Shown here: positions 20,266 to 30,647 of the stretch, piece after piece | Position numbering within the stretch: the stretch's first letter is position 1 | How the letters are laid out: each line of letters starts with the position of its first letter | Notes under the pieces: generated by a model | Database searches by the model: none | Told to the model about the DNA's origin: nothing | Seen by the model: only the letters and a program-made list of their open reading frames with translations | Assembly (NCBI GenBank): GCA_024867545.1 | Contig: JANFNE010000049.1 | Span: forward strand, 124,001-188,000 | Reading direction: 5' to 3' | Length of the DNA: 64,000 bases | From: Phytopythium helicoides | Taxonomy: Eukaryota; Oomycota; Peronosporomycetes; Pythiales; Pythiaceae | Program-made: the position numbers and the translations under genes

Positions 20266-21107
20266 TCACTCTGAAGAAGTCTTGGGGTGAACATGCGTGG
20301 GCAGCGCGTTGGCCTCGTACACGGGAAAAGTTGCCACACCTGCGCCGGGGTGGTCCCACATCAAGGATCGTCCCTCATCATCAGATCCCTTCGGCGGCGG
20401 GTAGATGAGGTAAAGCACGATTTGAATGGCGCTGACAGCGGTGGAGATAACGTTGGGCGTGAGCACGAATACATCGTGCACGGCGAGCCCCAGCGCGACC
20501 CAGAGCGCGCAGTTGATGAACGACATGACGATGAACGCGATGGGAAGTGCGGCCGCCGACTTGACGCGGATCACGTCCATCATGACCTCGAGCGGCGAAC
20601 CATACATGAAGATGTTGACGGCGACTGAGATGTAGCCCATGATAGTGTTGACGTTGCGGAATTCGTCGCCGAGAATGCCGTTCGTGCCGAGTACCACATA
20701 CGCCGACACAATAGCAAGACACGTGGCGGCGATGACGCTGAGGCGGATGACCCGAGCGCGCTCGCTGTGGGTGCTGTGCTTGTAGTAGATGACGATGAAG
20801 ACGGCATTGGCGATCTCGCCAATGACGCACTGCACGAAGAGCGGGAAGATGTTGTTCGTGAGGTATCCGTATATGGCCCTGTCGAGCGATAGCGTGAGTC
20901 CTCTGCGTCCACCAGCGATTAGAGAGAGCTGCGAGCGTACCAGAGGTGCGAGTTGCTGAAGATCATGACGAGCGGGAGCACCGACATGTCGCCCGTGTGG
21001 CGCTGGCGAGCGACACGCAGCACATCAGGCAGCGGCGCGAGGCACACGAGCACCGACGTGATGGTCGTGACGACGCGCAGTGTGATGAGGAAGGTTGACT
21101 CGCCCAT
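20266..21107 (-). CDS. SWEET (MtN3/saliva) sugar transporter 1, one intron
   Basis: SWEETs are seven-helix uniporters moving mono- or disaccharides across plasma or vacuolar membranes. The CDS is complement(join(20266..20878,20941..21107)), 259 residues. The 62-nt intron starts GTACGC, ends CGACAG and splits the tryptophan codon of NSHLW|AIYGYL. Two MtN3 repeats are visible. The first runs from LITLRVVTTITSVLV through TGDMSVLPLVMIFSNSHLW. The second, about residues 130-215, carries the signature MGYISVAVNIFMYGSPLEVMMDVIRVKSAAALP and INCALWVALGL. The C-terminal tail is hydrophilic. The exon-intron layout is identical to the neighbour at 21940-22799, so the two are tandem duplicates. Confidence 0.9.
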
Positions 21108-21939
21108 TGCCCAAGTTGCAGCGGTGTCAGCTGGAGGAGAGCGAGCGAGTTGCCGAGTGAGCGAGCAGCTCCGTTCTTCGCAGACGGCGGACTGGGAACT
21201 GCCAATTCGAGAGCTGAGACCGAGGAATGCACGCAAACCGCTCGAGCATGTACAGCTGCTGCAGCCTCGCACAGTGGGACCGATCAGCTGTACACACACG
21301 CAACAGTTTGCCACGCTCGACTTGCATCGTCGCTGGCTCAAGAGCGGCAGCAATCGAGTGGCTGTCATTCCGCTTCGGGTTGAAGCGCAGCGGTGGCGAC
21401 CACCGTAACAGGTCGACTAGGTAAATTCGACCACCGAATTCCAGTCAAAACACGAATGATGGCAACTTTATCGAGTGACACGCATCAACTTCAATCACAA
21501 ACCGTTACTTTTTCAAGGCACTGGATTGGCTGAAAACCAGCGCACACGTCATTTTCTACAGTGAACTAGGTGCAGTGCACCTCTTTGCCGGCTGCGGCTT
21601 GCTCCCGTGCCATTCGCGCCATTCCTGAACTCGAACGCGACTGCAAGAGGCAGACACGGGGTTTCGCTCATTGCAAGCCAGCAACAATGGCAAAATCGAC
21701 AGATGGATGCGTGAGTGTCGAGCTTGCGATTGGGATTATGCATCGATGGGGATGCACCATGGTCTCAGCAAGCGCGGGATGGGCGATTGGTGTGTTTGCT
21801 GACGTGGTGCCTGCTTTCGGCGGCAAGGGTTGCAAGTGTACTTCTCAAACTACACGAAAGCACCTATTGGAAGCTACCACCGATGCATAATAGTGATCAC
21901 AAAGGAACCAACGAAGAGCATCTACCGGTATTCATCGCA
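21108..21939. other. Intergenic region between the two SWEET genes
   Basis: 830 bp without a supported gene. It should hold the promoter of SWEET 1 and the 3' end of SWEET 2 transcripts. No clear initiator match is visible. Confidence 0.4.
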
Positions 21940-22799
21940 TCATGCAGTCGAGGTAGGCGTCTTGATCTGCACGTGGACATTTGCGACGACTGGCGAGAGT
22001 GTTGCAGCCTTGGTCGCTTCCCTGTTAACTCCGGACTGCTCGAGGTTTGCTAGACCCGTTTCTGCGTCGTTGATGGCGTCCTTACGGGGCGGGTAGATGA
22101 GGTAGAGCGCGATCTGAATGGCGCTGAGAACAGTTGCGATAGCGTTGGGAGTGAGGACGAACATGTCGTGGTCAGCGATACCGAAAGCGACCCAGAGCGC
22201 GCAGTTCAAGAATGACATGGCGCTGAACGCGATGGGTAGCGCGGCTGCCGACTTGATGTGGATCACGTTGCGCATGATCTCAAGTGGCGAGCCATACATG
22301 CAGATGTTGATGACGACCGAAATGTAGCCCATGATCTTCTCGATCTCTCGATGCGACTCGTGGGTAACGCCGGCCGTCGCAAGGATCACATAGACCGTCA
22401 CGATCACGAGTCCACTCACCGCAATCGCACACATTCGAAACACCTTTCGACGATCTGTGGTCGTGCTGTGTTTGTAGTAGAGCCCGATAAAGATGAGGTT
22501 TGCCGCTTCGCCGATGACGCACTGAACGAAGAGCGGGAAGATGTTGGACACTAGGTAGCCGTAGATGGCCCTGATAGAGAGGAAGAGTTAGTTTTCGCTA
22601 TAGTTTTGTGAGGTCGGAAACGCGTTCCTCACCAAATGTGCGAGTTGCTGAAGATCATGACGAGTGGAAGAACAGACATGTCGCCCGTGTGGCGCTGCTT
22701 GCATACTCGTAGGACATCGGGCAGTGGAGCCAGACACACGAGCACGGATGTGATGGTGGTCACCACTCGTAGCACCGTCAGGAAAGTCGACTCGCCCAT
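21940..22799 (-). CDS. SWEET (MtN3/saliva) sugar transporter 2, one intron
   Basis: The CDS is complement(join(21940..22570,22633..22799)), 265 residues. Exon 1 is 167 nt and the intron 62 nt, exactly as in SWEET 1. The donor is GTGAGG and the acceptor CTATCAG, and the spliced codon is again the Trp of NSHIW|AIYGYL. Exon 1 reads MGESTFLTVLRVVTTITSVL. Exon 2 has MGYISVVINICMYGSPLEIM, IHIKSAAALPIAF and FLNCALWVAFGI. The C-terminal tail differs from that of SWEET 1 (ending TPTSTA). Same strand and order suggest tandem duplication followed by tail divergence. Confidence 0.9.
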
Positions 22800-23177
22800 T
22801 TTCAGTTATTCCAAGTCCTTGCCGCGCCGCAAATCTTCGAGTGAGTGGGTCCTTTTCAGTCCCTGCAACGAGAAAAACTTGACGCAGACAACAGCGTCAC
22901 CCAAATGGCGTGGGGCGTACCGTGGGATGGCTGGAATACGAGCTCCATGATCTCTATCAAAGGAATGGTCAAGGCCTTTCCCAGGATGAGCTGCGGGCGA
23001 TGCAATCAGATGGTGGTAATTCCACTTGCAGCAGTAAACTTTACGGAGAGGGATACCTAAGACTAGCAAAGATCATTTAATGAAGTAAAACAATGAATGA
23101 GGAGCATTGTGTGTATTTAAACGATGAATTGAAGGATTCAAACTTCATGAGACCAATAACTACAGCGGAGACTTTCA
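22800..23177. other. Intergenic region upstream of SWEET 2
   Basis: About 380 bp, no gene. It contains the SWEET 2 promoter and the 3' flank of hydrolase-like copy 3. A weak initiator-like TCACTCGAAGATTT lies on the minus strand about 40 nt upstream of the SWEET 2 start. Confidence 0.4.
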
Positions 23178-25041
23178 TCAATCGAACTGGCAGTTGAACC
23201 ACTTGACGGGTTTCCGCGAGCTACCGAGGAGTCCGTCGCCATTGCGGAAGGTTGTGTCGCGGTGGTTGAGGCCGGCGCGGTAGTAACCTCCTCCGTCGTT
23301 CCAGGTATCCGAAAAGAGATCACTGCTCAGCGATCCTCTACAACTCGTGTATTCGAGCATCCCGTCATTGTCGGAGCTGGCATGATCCGAAAAAAGGTCT
23401 AGCGCAACAAGATAGAGCGAGTCGGAGGAGGTGATACCAAACGAGCTCACACCACACATGACGTTGTCGACATTGGATGTAAAAACTTCAATTGCCTCAG
23501 CGTAGCGTTCGTCGAGATCCGGCGTAGACTCGTCAGATCCATTATAAACGAGCGACTTCACCGATGCTAGCGATCCACAGAGGCCAGTTTTGGTGAGTGC
23601 AGTATACAGGGTTGAGCTCACGATATCGTTGCTTCCGCCGCAAATGTAATTCTCGACAGACGACGAAAGTGTACCCCACACATCCACAATCTTTGTAGCC
23701 GTCATCGATCCCAGCATCGGTGGGGATAGTGCGATCCACTTCGATGACGATGCGAGAGCACATTCGCCCTTTTGCAGAGCCGATGCAACTACAAGGTTGC
23801 CCATCGAGTGGGCGACAACGGCAAGATTCTCAAGGTTTTGGGCATCGGATCCGCCAGTGACTGAGAGGGCCTGTCGAGCAAAACTCGGCGGTGATGTTGT
23901 CAGCGTACCAAGCAGTATTGCGCGTGTCCATATGGATGAAGTTTGTCGATGAACAGCACGTCGCATCAGTGTCGATGTCACCCCAGTAACTGGTATCCGT
24001 AGTGGAGAGATTTTTACTAGAACGTCCAAGACCGTGAACGAACAGACAAACCTTCGGGTTGGTGCAAGTACAAGAATCTGACTCAGCCATCAACGCTCGA
24101 CGAGCCTCACCACTCACAACCACACGCATCGCATCATCCGCGCGTTGCATCGCACTTGACAGCCATCCATGAACACCCTTCGTCAGCGATTCCGATGTCA
24201 CTTCAGCGTCACTCTTGATAGGCTCACACTTGTCCGCATCCACTTGAGTCACGAAGCGAGACACATCACTCGACGAAACAACAGGAGGAAGCAACCCAAT
24301 CTCGTCACGCTGCTCCGACAAAAACGACACCTCGATCTGAATGTCCAAGCCATGCAGCATCAACACCTTCTCACTCTCAACAGACTTCTTCGCCTCCGAA
24401 CAAAACACAAAAGGCTCCCCTGACACCAACACTTCCACCAGACGGTCACCACTCGACACATCACACTCCACATCCACTTGTGACCCGACATCGTCCACCA
24501 CTCGCGCACTCATGAGAACTTGTGCCAACGACTTGACGGACAACGGCAGGGAGAATGGCAGTGACGGAATGTCCGAGGTAGTCATGCACCGCGACAGTTC
24601 AAGTTTGCCAGTTTGTTCGTCGGCGACCGTCACGAAACCGCGATCGTTTAGAAGCGTGAAGTTGAACTCATTGCCGTGGTGCACGTACGAGAGTCGTCCA
24701 TCGAAGGTCTTGTCTGCTGATTGAGACTCCGCATCAACGTTCGGGTAGAGCACGCCGTGGTAGACAGTTCCCGATCGCCAAGTGCTATTGCCAGACTCGG
24801 GAGTTGAGACGCCATTGGGTTTCTTCTCCGTGATGGTGACGTGAATGCCGGACGAAGAAGCTGCGAGTCGGTCGACGAGTCTGGCGTTGTGGTGCTGGAA
24901 AACGCCTCCGTGAGTTCCGTAGAGCGCGAGCGTCGCTGCTGTGGTGCACGCAATGACAACTAGTGCGGCTACACCTGTTGCGATCGATCTGAAGGCCGTC
25001 GATGCGGTCGAGCGTCCAGGCTTCTGGTCGAGGACCTTCAT
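23178..25041 (-). pseudogene. Membrane-anchored alpha/beta-hydrolase-like protein, copy 3 (one frameshift)
   Basis: The first 384 codons or so (from the ATG at 25041, MKVLDQKPGRS) and the last part (to 23178, ending KWFNCQFD) lie in different frames. The break is one extra base in a GGGCC run at about 23866-23872, between the segment equivalent to TSQFCSTA and ALSVTGGSDAQ, just upstream of the AHSMGN elbow. The rest is intact, so this is either a very recent pseudogene or a single sequence error. The N-terminus differs from copies 1 and 2 (VAALVVIACTTAATLALYGTHGG as the membrane segment) and is shared with copy 4. The middle is nearly identical to copy 2, and the C-terminal region groups with copy 4. 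Confidence 0.78.
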
Positions 25042-25100
25042 ATTGAATCGAGATGAGCTATCGGATACCGTTCGAGGCTACAATCGATGCGGTGCTAGGC

Positions 25101-25114
25101 GAAAGCTGAAATGA
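25101..25114 (-). promoter_or_regulatory. Initiator-like element of hydrolase-like copy 3
   Basis: TCATTTCAGCTTTC on the minus strand, followed by GCCTAGC, 60-73 nt upstream of the ATG. It is a weaker match than the initiators of copies 1 and 2. Confidence 0.4.
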
Positions 25115-25834
25115 GATGCCCATGCCTTGAGTGACAGATTAATGATCGCGCACTTTTTCGGCGCTGCACCCACGCAAAACATGAAGAAAGCAGGAAATGC
25201 TGTGCAAGTTTTGTTTTAGAGTTTTCAAGCAATAAAAGGGTTCATTCTATTGATAATTATATACAATAATGATTATCAATTATAAGCAATATAGAGTATT
25301 AGGGTAATATCCCGAGAGACATCAACGATCGGTGTGTCTGTGGCTGACAGACTCTGCCCAGTGCTTCCTATCCAGACTCACATCATGATCATCTCGGAAC
25401 CCGGATTTGTTCCCGGAGCGTTCGAGGTCGATACATGAGGGTAAATCACATGTATCCCTCGTTACACTCATCAACCAATTCGCGATTCAAGAAATTGCTT
25501 GACGAAAACAAGCTCGGCGAGATGTTTATCCACACTCGATTCCTCGTCTTTGATGATGCAGCTGCATTTCCATCAGACTATTTCTGAATACGAAGCGCCA
25601 CAAAGACAGGAACGACAGATGAGAGGTAGGTATTCATGTCCGCTTTCAAGATTCCAAGATCTTCCCTACTTCCAATTCGCTGATGGCAATGTCTTTCGTG
25701 GTGGTAAGCGGGGAAATAGGGATGGCTATCGCTACAGTTATGTCCGCAAACATATCCACAAATCAGTCGAGCAACAATTGGACTTCCTCGTGATTTCATT
25801 CACAGTTCAACTAACATCTACTGACAAAATTCTT
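25115..25834. other. Intergenic region between copies 3 and 4, with AT-rich patch
   Basis: No gene. Positions 25200-25310 are strikingly AT-rich compared with the surroundings. The remaining part has only short frames with no homology. Confidence 0.4.
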
Positions 25835-27701
25835 TCAGTTGAATTGGCAATTGAACCACTTGATAGGCTTTCGCGAGTCACCGAGCAACGCGTTGCCATT
25901 GCGGAAGCTCGTATCACGGTGGTTCAAATTGGCACGGTAGTAGCCCCCTCCATCGTCCCAGTCACCATCGAACAGGTCTGCACTAAGCGACCCACGGCAA
26001 CTCGTGTACTCGACCATACCGTCATTGTCGCTGCTAGCGTGATCTGAAAACGCATCTAGCGCAACCATGTAGAGCGACGACGTCGACGTAATTCCGTACG
26101 AGTTTATGCCACACATGACATTGTTGACCTTGGCCGCAAACACAGCAGTTGCCTCTGAGTAGCGCGTATCGAGGTCTGCGGTGGCTTCATCCGAACCATC
26201 AAACGCAAGAGACTTGACTGTTGCGAGCGTCCCGCACAGACCTGACTTCGTCAAAGCCTTGTAAAGTGTTTCGCTCAGCAAATCGTCGCTGCCGCCGCAA
26301 ATGTAGTTCTGGACGGTCGTGGAAAGCGAACTCCAAGTCTCCAGAATTTTGGTGGCAGTCATGGATCCAGACATTGGCGGCGACAGAGCAATCCACTTTG
26401 ACGTCGATGCCGAGAGCACAAGTCCCCTTCTGAAGCGCAGACGCAACGACTGAGGTTGCCCATCGAGTGGGCGACAACAGCAAGATTCTCAAGATTTTGA
26501 GCATCAGATCCGCCGGAGACCGATAGAGCAGTAGAACAGAAAGAAGACGTCACATTGTCATCGTACCAGGCAGAATTTCGCGTATCAAGATGGATGAAGT
26601 TTGTCGATGAACAGCACGTCGCATCAGTGTCGATGTCACCCCAGTAATCACTGTCCGTGTTTGTAACCGCTCCGCTTTCACGTCCGAGGCCATGCACGAA
26701 CAGACAAACCTTCGGGTTTGTACAACTACATGAATCTGACTCAGCCATCAACGCTCGACGAGCCTCACCACGCACAACCACACGCATCGCATCATCCGCG
26801 CGCTGCATCGCACTTGACAGCCATCCGCGAACACCATTCGTCAGCGATCCCGATGTCACTTCAGCGTCACTCTTGATAGCCTCACACTTGTCCGCATCCA
26901 CTTGAGTCACGAAACGAGACACTTCACTCGACGAAACTACAGGAGGAAGCAACCCAATCTCGTCACGCTGCTCCGACATAAACGACACCTCGATCTCAAT
27001 GTCCAAGCCGTGCAGCATCAACACCTTCTCGCTCTCAACAGACTTCTTCGACTCCGAACAAAACACAAAAGGCTCCCCTGAAACCAACACTTCCACCAGA
27101 CGATCACCACTCGACACATCACACTCCACATCCACTTGTGACCCGACATCGTCCACCACTCGCGCACTCATGAGAACTTGCGCCAACGACTTGACCGACA
27201 ACGGCAGGGAGAATGGCAGCGATGGGATGTCCGAGGTAGTCATGCACCGCGACAGCTCAAGCTTGCCGGTTTGTTCGTCAGCGACCGTCACGAAACCGCG
27301 ACGTTATGGAGCATTGTGAAGTTGAACTCGTTGCCGTGGTGGACGTACGAGAGTCGTCCATCGAAGGTCTTGTCTGCCGGTTGAGATCCCGCATCGACGT
27401 TCGGGTAGAGCACGCCGTGGTAGACAGTCCCCGGTCGCCAAGTGCTATTGCCAGACTCGGGAGTTGAGATGCCATTGGGTTTCTTCTCCGTGATGGTGAC
27501 GCGAATGCCGGTCGAAGAAGCTGCGAGTCGGTCGGCGAGTCTGGCGTTGTGGTGCTGGAAAACTCCTCCGTGAGTTCCGTAGAGCGCGAGCGTCGCTGCT
27601 GTGGTGCACGCAATGACAACGAGCGCGGCTACACCCGCTGCGATTGATCTGAAGGTTGTCGATGCGGTCGAACGTCGAGGCTTTTGGTCGAGGACCTTCA
27701 T
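25835..27701 (-). pseudogene. Membrane-anchored alpha/beta-hydrolase-like protein, copy 4 (three frameshifts)
   Basis: Starts MKVLDQKPRRS at 27701 and ends KWFNCQFN at 25835, so both ends are present. The frame is broken in three places. The first is near 27295 (after NFTMLHN). The second is near 26450, immediately after HSMGNL. The third is near 26415, after GTCAL. None of the breaks lies in a homopolymer, which argues for real decay rather than read error. The middle carries the copy 1 variants (AGSQPADK, CEAIKSDAEV, NGVRGW, VVVRGEARR), while both ends match copy 3. It has therefore exchanged sequence with copy 1 more than 20 kb away. Confidence 0.85.
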
Positions 27702-27748
27702 ATTGAATCCAGATCAGCTACGCCGGCTGACGCCTCGCCAGCGACAGC

Positions 27749-27762
27749 GAAAGGGAAAATGA
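27749..27762 (-). promoter_or_regulatory. Initiator-like element of hydrolase-like copy 4
   Basis: TCATTTTCCCTTTC on the minus strand, 48-61 nt upstream of the start codon, corresponding in place to the element of copy 3. Confidence 0.35.
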
Positions 27763-28749
27763 AGTGGCGACCGCCGCCCCATACTGAGCAGCCTTGTCTA
27801 GTAGAAGCGGAGCAGATTCATCGCGTGGCTTCAGCGGGCATGATGCATTGGGAGTCACCAAGACTCAAGCATGGTGCTGACTGATAATTGAAGCTTGGAC
27901 CGGATGGAAAGTAGGAACCTGGTTCCCTCGCTGGCTGCTTGTCATCGCGTATTGTGGCGACTGAAAAGGAGAGTCCCACCGACGGCATCATGGTCATCTT
28001 CATCTCTCAGTGCACGCCAGCAACTGAGCCGATCAGGACTGGGACCCAATGCTGCCAACGAAAACGATCGCGGGACCGCTGCGAGCAGACACTCGGTGCA
28101 TCTCCGAGCGTGTTACTGCCCTCAGATCGAGCACAGCTCAAACTGACGCTGTCAGCGGACAGTGCGACTGGCATTGCCCGCGATTTGCAGCCCCGGCTAA
28201 ACCGCAGTCCGTCCTCTACGCTGCGGTGGAAGCTGCAAAGCTCAAGAATGACATTCGATGATTGTGCTGGTGAAGCCAATCAATTCAGACTCCGCCCTGC
28301 CCGGCTCAGAGGCGTTTCATGTGGGTCGTTGCCATCCTTTCGCAAGACGATCGACCAGTATGGCTCCAGAGAGCAATCTGGTCTCCAACCGCCTGTCCTC
28401 CTCCAACCCAGCGGCCTGTCTCAAGACAGTAGTCGGCCGACCTGGAGGACGGCACCGCACGTTGTCGCTGCGGTCGCCTTGACGTGTCCAACTTGGCGTG
28501 CTATTAGACTTGAAAGCGCGGTGCCAAGGCTGCTAACATAAAAGTCGAGAGCCTAGAGCACAACTCTTGCGGTCCTTTCACCTCCGACAGCCCATGTCGA
28601 CCATCGACCATTGGGATAATGCTGATACGCCAGCAGATCGATCCGAGCTTTCCGCACTCTTTGCACCGTCGGCTTGCTGTTTGGTATTGACAGTAGCTAT
28701 CATTCAGCTCCCACGAAACTGCTGTCCAGGCGCAGCGCCTGACGATCTA
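27763..28749. other. Intergenic region upstream of the small membrane protein cluster
   Basis: About 1 kb. A 200-codon plus-strand frame (27939-28541) exists but shows no domain, no coding-like pattern and no initiator, so I do not call it a gene. Confidence 0.35.
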
Positions 28750-28763
28750 TCACTTCTCAAGTT
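28750..28763 (+). promoter_or_regulatory. Oomycete initiator before small membrane protein 1
   Basis: TCACTTCTCAAGTT matches YCAYTYYNCAWTTT at 13 of 14 positions and lies 47-60 nt before the ATG at 28810. Confidence 0.6.
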
Positions 28764-28809
28764 CCGAGCAAGTGCGCAAGCGCTCTCTAGCTCCGCGAGA
28801 CATTTGGCG

Positions 28810-29061
28810 ATGGGGGCGATCAGGACGACACCACAGCCACTTCCAGGCTGCTACAGCAAGGAGCGACTGAAGGCACTCTGGCGACGATACGCCGCTCGCG
28901 CTGCGCTGATCGCCGCGATCCTCGTCATCGTCCTATTCTCGCTCGCCGACTCTTGCTCGCGGCTGTCGGACGTCTCGCAGCGAATGCTGCGCCGCGCAGC
29001 TCTCGACGGCCACGGCCCACTCTTCGTGTTGCTCGGCCAGACTAGCGACGACACCAACTGA
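28810..29061 (+). CDS. Small single-pass membrane protein, ICxRL family, member 1
   Basis: 83 residues. A basic N-terminal segment (CYSKERLKALWRRYAAR) precedes one membrane helix (AALIAAILVIVLFSLA), then DSCSRLSDVSQRMLRRAALDGHGPLFVLL and a short acidic tail. The same order of motifs occurs in members 2 and 3 nearby, and more distantly in the two proteins beside LicD genes at 56 and 61 kb. Positive residues before the helix suggest a cytosolic N-terminus. I recognise no known family. The ATG at 28810 was chosen because it follows a good initiator; the frame is open further upstream, but that part has no counterpart in the paralogues. Confidence 0.65.
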   Translation: MGAIRTTPQPLPGCYSKERLKALWRRYAARAALIAAILVIVLFSLADSCSRLSDVSQRMLRRAALDGHGPLFVLLGQTSDDTN

Positions 29062-30056
29062 CAACGAGAAGTTCGCTTCTATCCATTCATCAATCGACAC
29101 TCGCCATGTACACTATCCCGCTCGAGGTACACCAATAAGGAGCGCAATGATCGCGCTCGCCTTGGCGCACGTACAGCAACTAATATAGAGCGATTTCCTC
29201 TTCTTCCGCCTCCCCCTCTTGGTGAACGAATTCGACACAAACTCGTCCAGATGTCCAACGACCGCACAAGGTGCCGAGCGGTAGCGCGAAGGGCCTGGTA
29301 TGCTGCTGCTGACGTTCATGTAGACAGCAAGTTTTTTCAGGACTCCTGTTAGGTCTGTGCTACAAAGCTCCTTCATCGACTCACAACCAACCGATCTGGA
29401 ATCTCGACGGACTAGCTTTTTGCTCTGCAACCGAGACAGCGCCAAGTCCCGGCTCAGAGATTGTTGATGCGAGTGCATCTCATCCTTTCGATTCACAACT
29501 GTACCGCTCGGACGTAATCCCGTGCTTCCCATATCCTCCCGATCCCAAACTCACGTGCTCCTGGGCCAACGGCCACTCCTGCCCTCTCACGGCGTCAGCG
29601 TTGTCAGATGCCAACGAACTGTTCAAACTTCTGGATACATTGGTCCACGGCTCCACGGAATCAGGCACTCTAAAGGATTGGGAGCTCGCTCTGGTCGACA
29701 GGTCGTGGGCAGGATGCATGACCCGTAGCGCCGGCTTACACACGTAGCTCATGGCGAGGTTGAAGTGGTGACGAGGATGACTCCGCTCTCGGTGTGCTCA
29801 AGAGCCTAAAAAATCCATCCACTTCACTCGAGGTATCCTCTCCACCATAGACGCTGTACCCACGCCTGGACCTGGCTATCACACTGTTCGGCATCAACAG
29901 CCTGCTCTGACTCGAGGTGTCGACGATGCCTTGATTGGTTGTTTCTCGCGAGCGGTGCGCTCATCAAAAATACTCTACATTGACTCACTGTTCGCACAAC
30001 AGATCGTTCATTCCCCACTCTCGGAAGTCCGTGGGAACCAGCAGGTGTCGGGTCTA
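29062..30056. other. Intergenic region between small membrane proteins 1 and 2
   Basis: No gene seen. The 3' flanks of members 1 and 2 share short similar stretches around a TGTACACTA sequence, consistent with a duplicated unit. Confidence 0.35.
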
Positions 30057-30070
30057 TCACTTCCTGATTT
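30057..30070 (+). promoter_or_regulatory. Initiator-like element before small membrane protein 2
   Basis: TCACTTCCTGATTT, two mismatches from the oomycete Inr, 46-59 nt before the ATG at 30116. Confidence 0.5.
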
Positions 30071-30115
30071 GCCACTCGAGCAACCAGCTCCGTTCATCGA
30101 CACGCAGCAGTCGAC

Positions 30116-30418
30116 ATGGCTGCAATCGAGACGACCGAGGCGATGCCAACGCTAGTTGTTGTGAGCATCAAGCCCAGACGGCCACGAACGCTGTCGCTCC
30201 CAGTCTGCTACAACAAGGATCGCCTTCTCGAACTCTGGCGGCGATACGCTGCTCGCACAGCTCTCTCAGCCGTGCTGGTCGTCTTCATTATCCTCACGCT
30301 AGCCGACATTTGCTCTCGACTGTCAACCGTCTCGCGGAGAATGCTGCGGCGCGCCGCCCTCGAGGGTCATGGCCCATTCTTCATTCTGCTCGAACAAACT
30401 CAAGATGACTCCACCTGA
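30116..30418 (+). CDS. Small single-pass membrane protein, ICxRL family, member 2
   Basis: 100 residues. The N-terminal ~30 residues are variable, then come CYNKDRLLELWRRYAARTAL, one membrane helix (SAVLVVFIILTLA), and the family core DICSRLSTVSRRMLRRAALEGHGPFFILLEQ. The core is nearly identical to members 1 and 3, while the N-terminus is not, a pattern expected if the helix and juxtamembrane segment are the functional part. Same strand as members 1 and 3. Function unknown. Confidence 0.7.
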   Translation: MAAIETTEAMPTLVVVSIKPRRPRTLSLPVCYNKDRLLELWRRYAARTALSAVLVVFIILTLADICSRLSTVSRRMLRRAALEGHGPFFILLEQTQDDST

Positions 30419-30647
30419 ACAGCTACCAGCCTCCATCTATCAACCCTCGACCTGTACACTACTTCGGCAAACACCACACACGCCAAGGCGGCCACGTGCC
30501 AGCAGCACGCGGATCTCCGTGGTGATTTGCGCTCGGCTGGCTCTCCAGTAATGTACATGTCGCTCACTATGACGTAACCAATAAATTGAGCTCTATTGCT
30601 AACACTCGCCTTCGGCTCGCGGGTATGGCCGTGGTAAGCCCGGCATC

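Noticed and set aside
27939..28541. 200-codon plus-strand frame
   Set aside because: No domain, no coding-like composition and no paralogue; judged to be chance.
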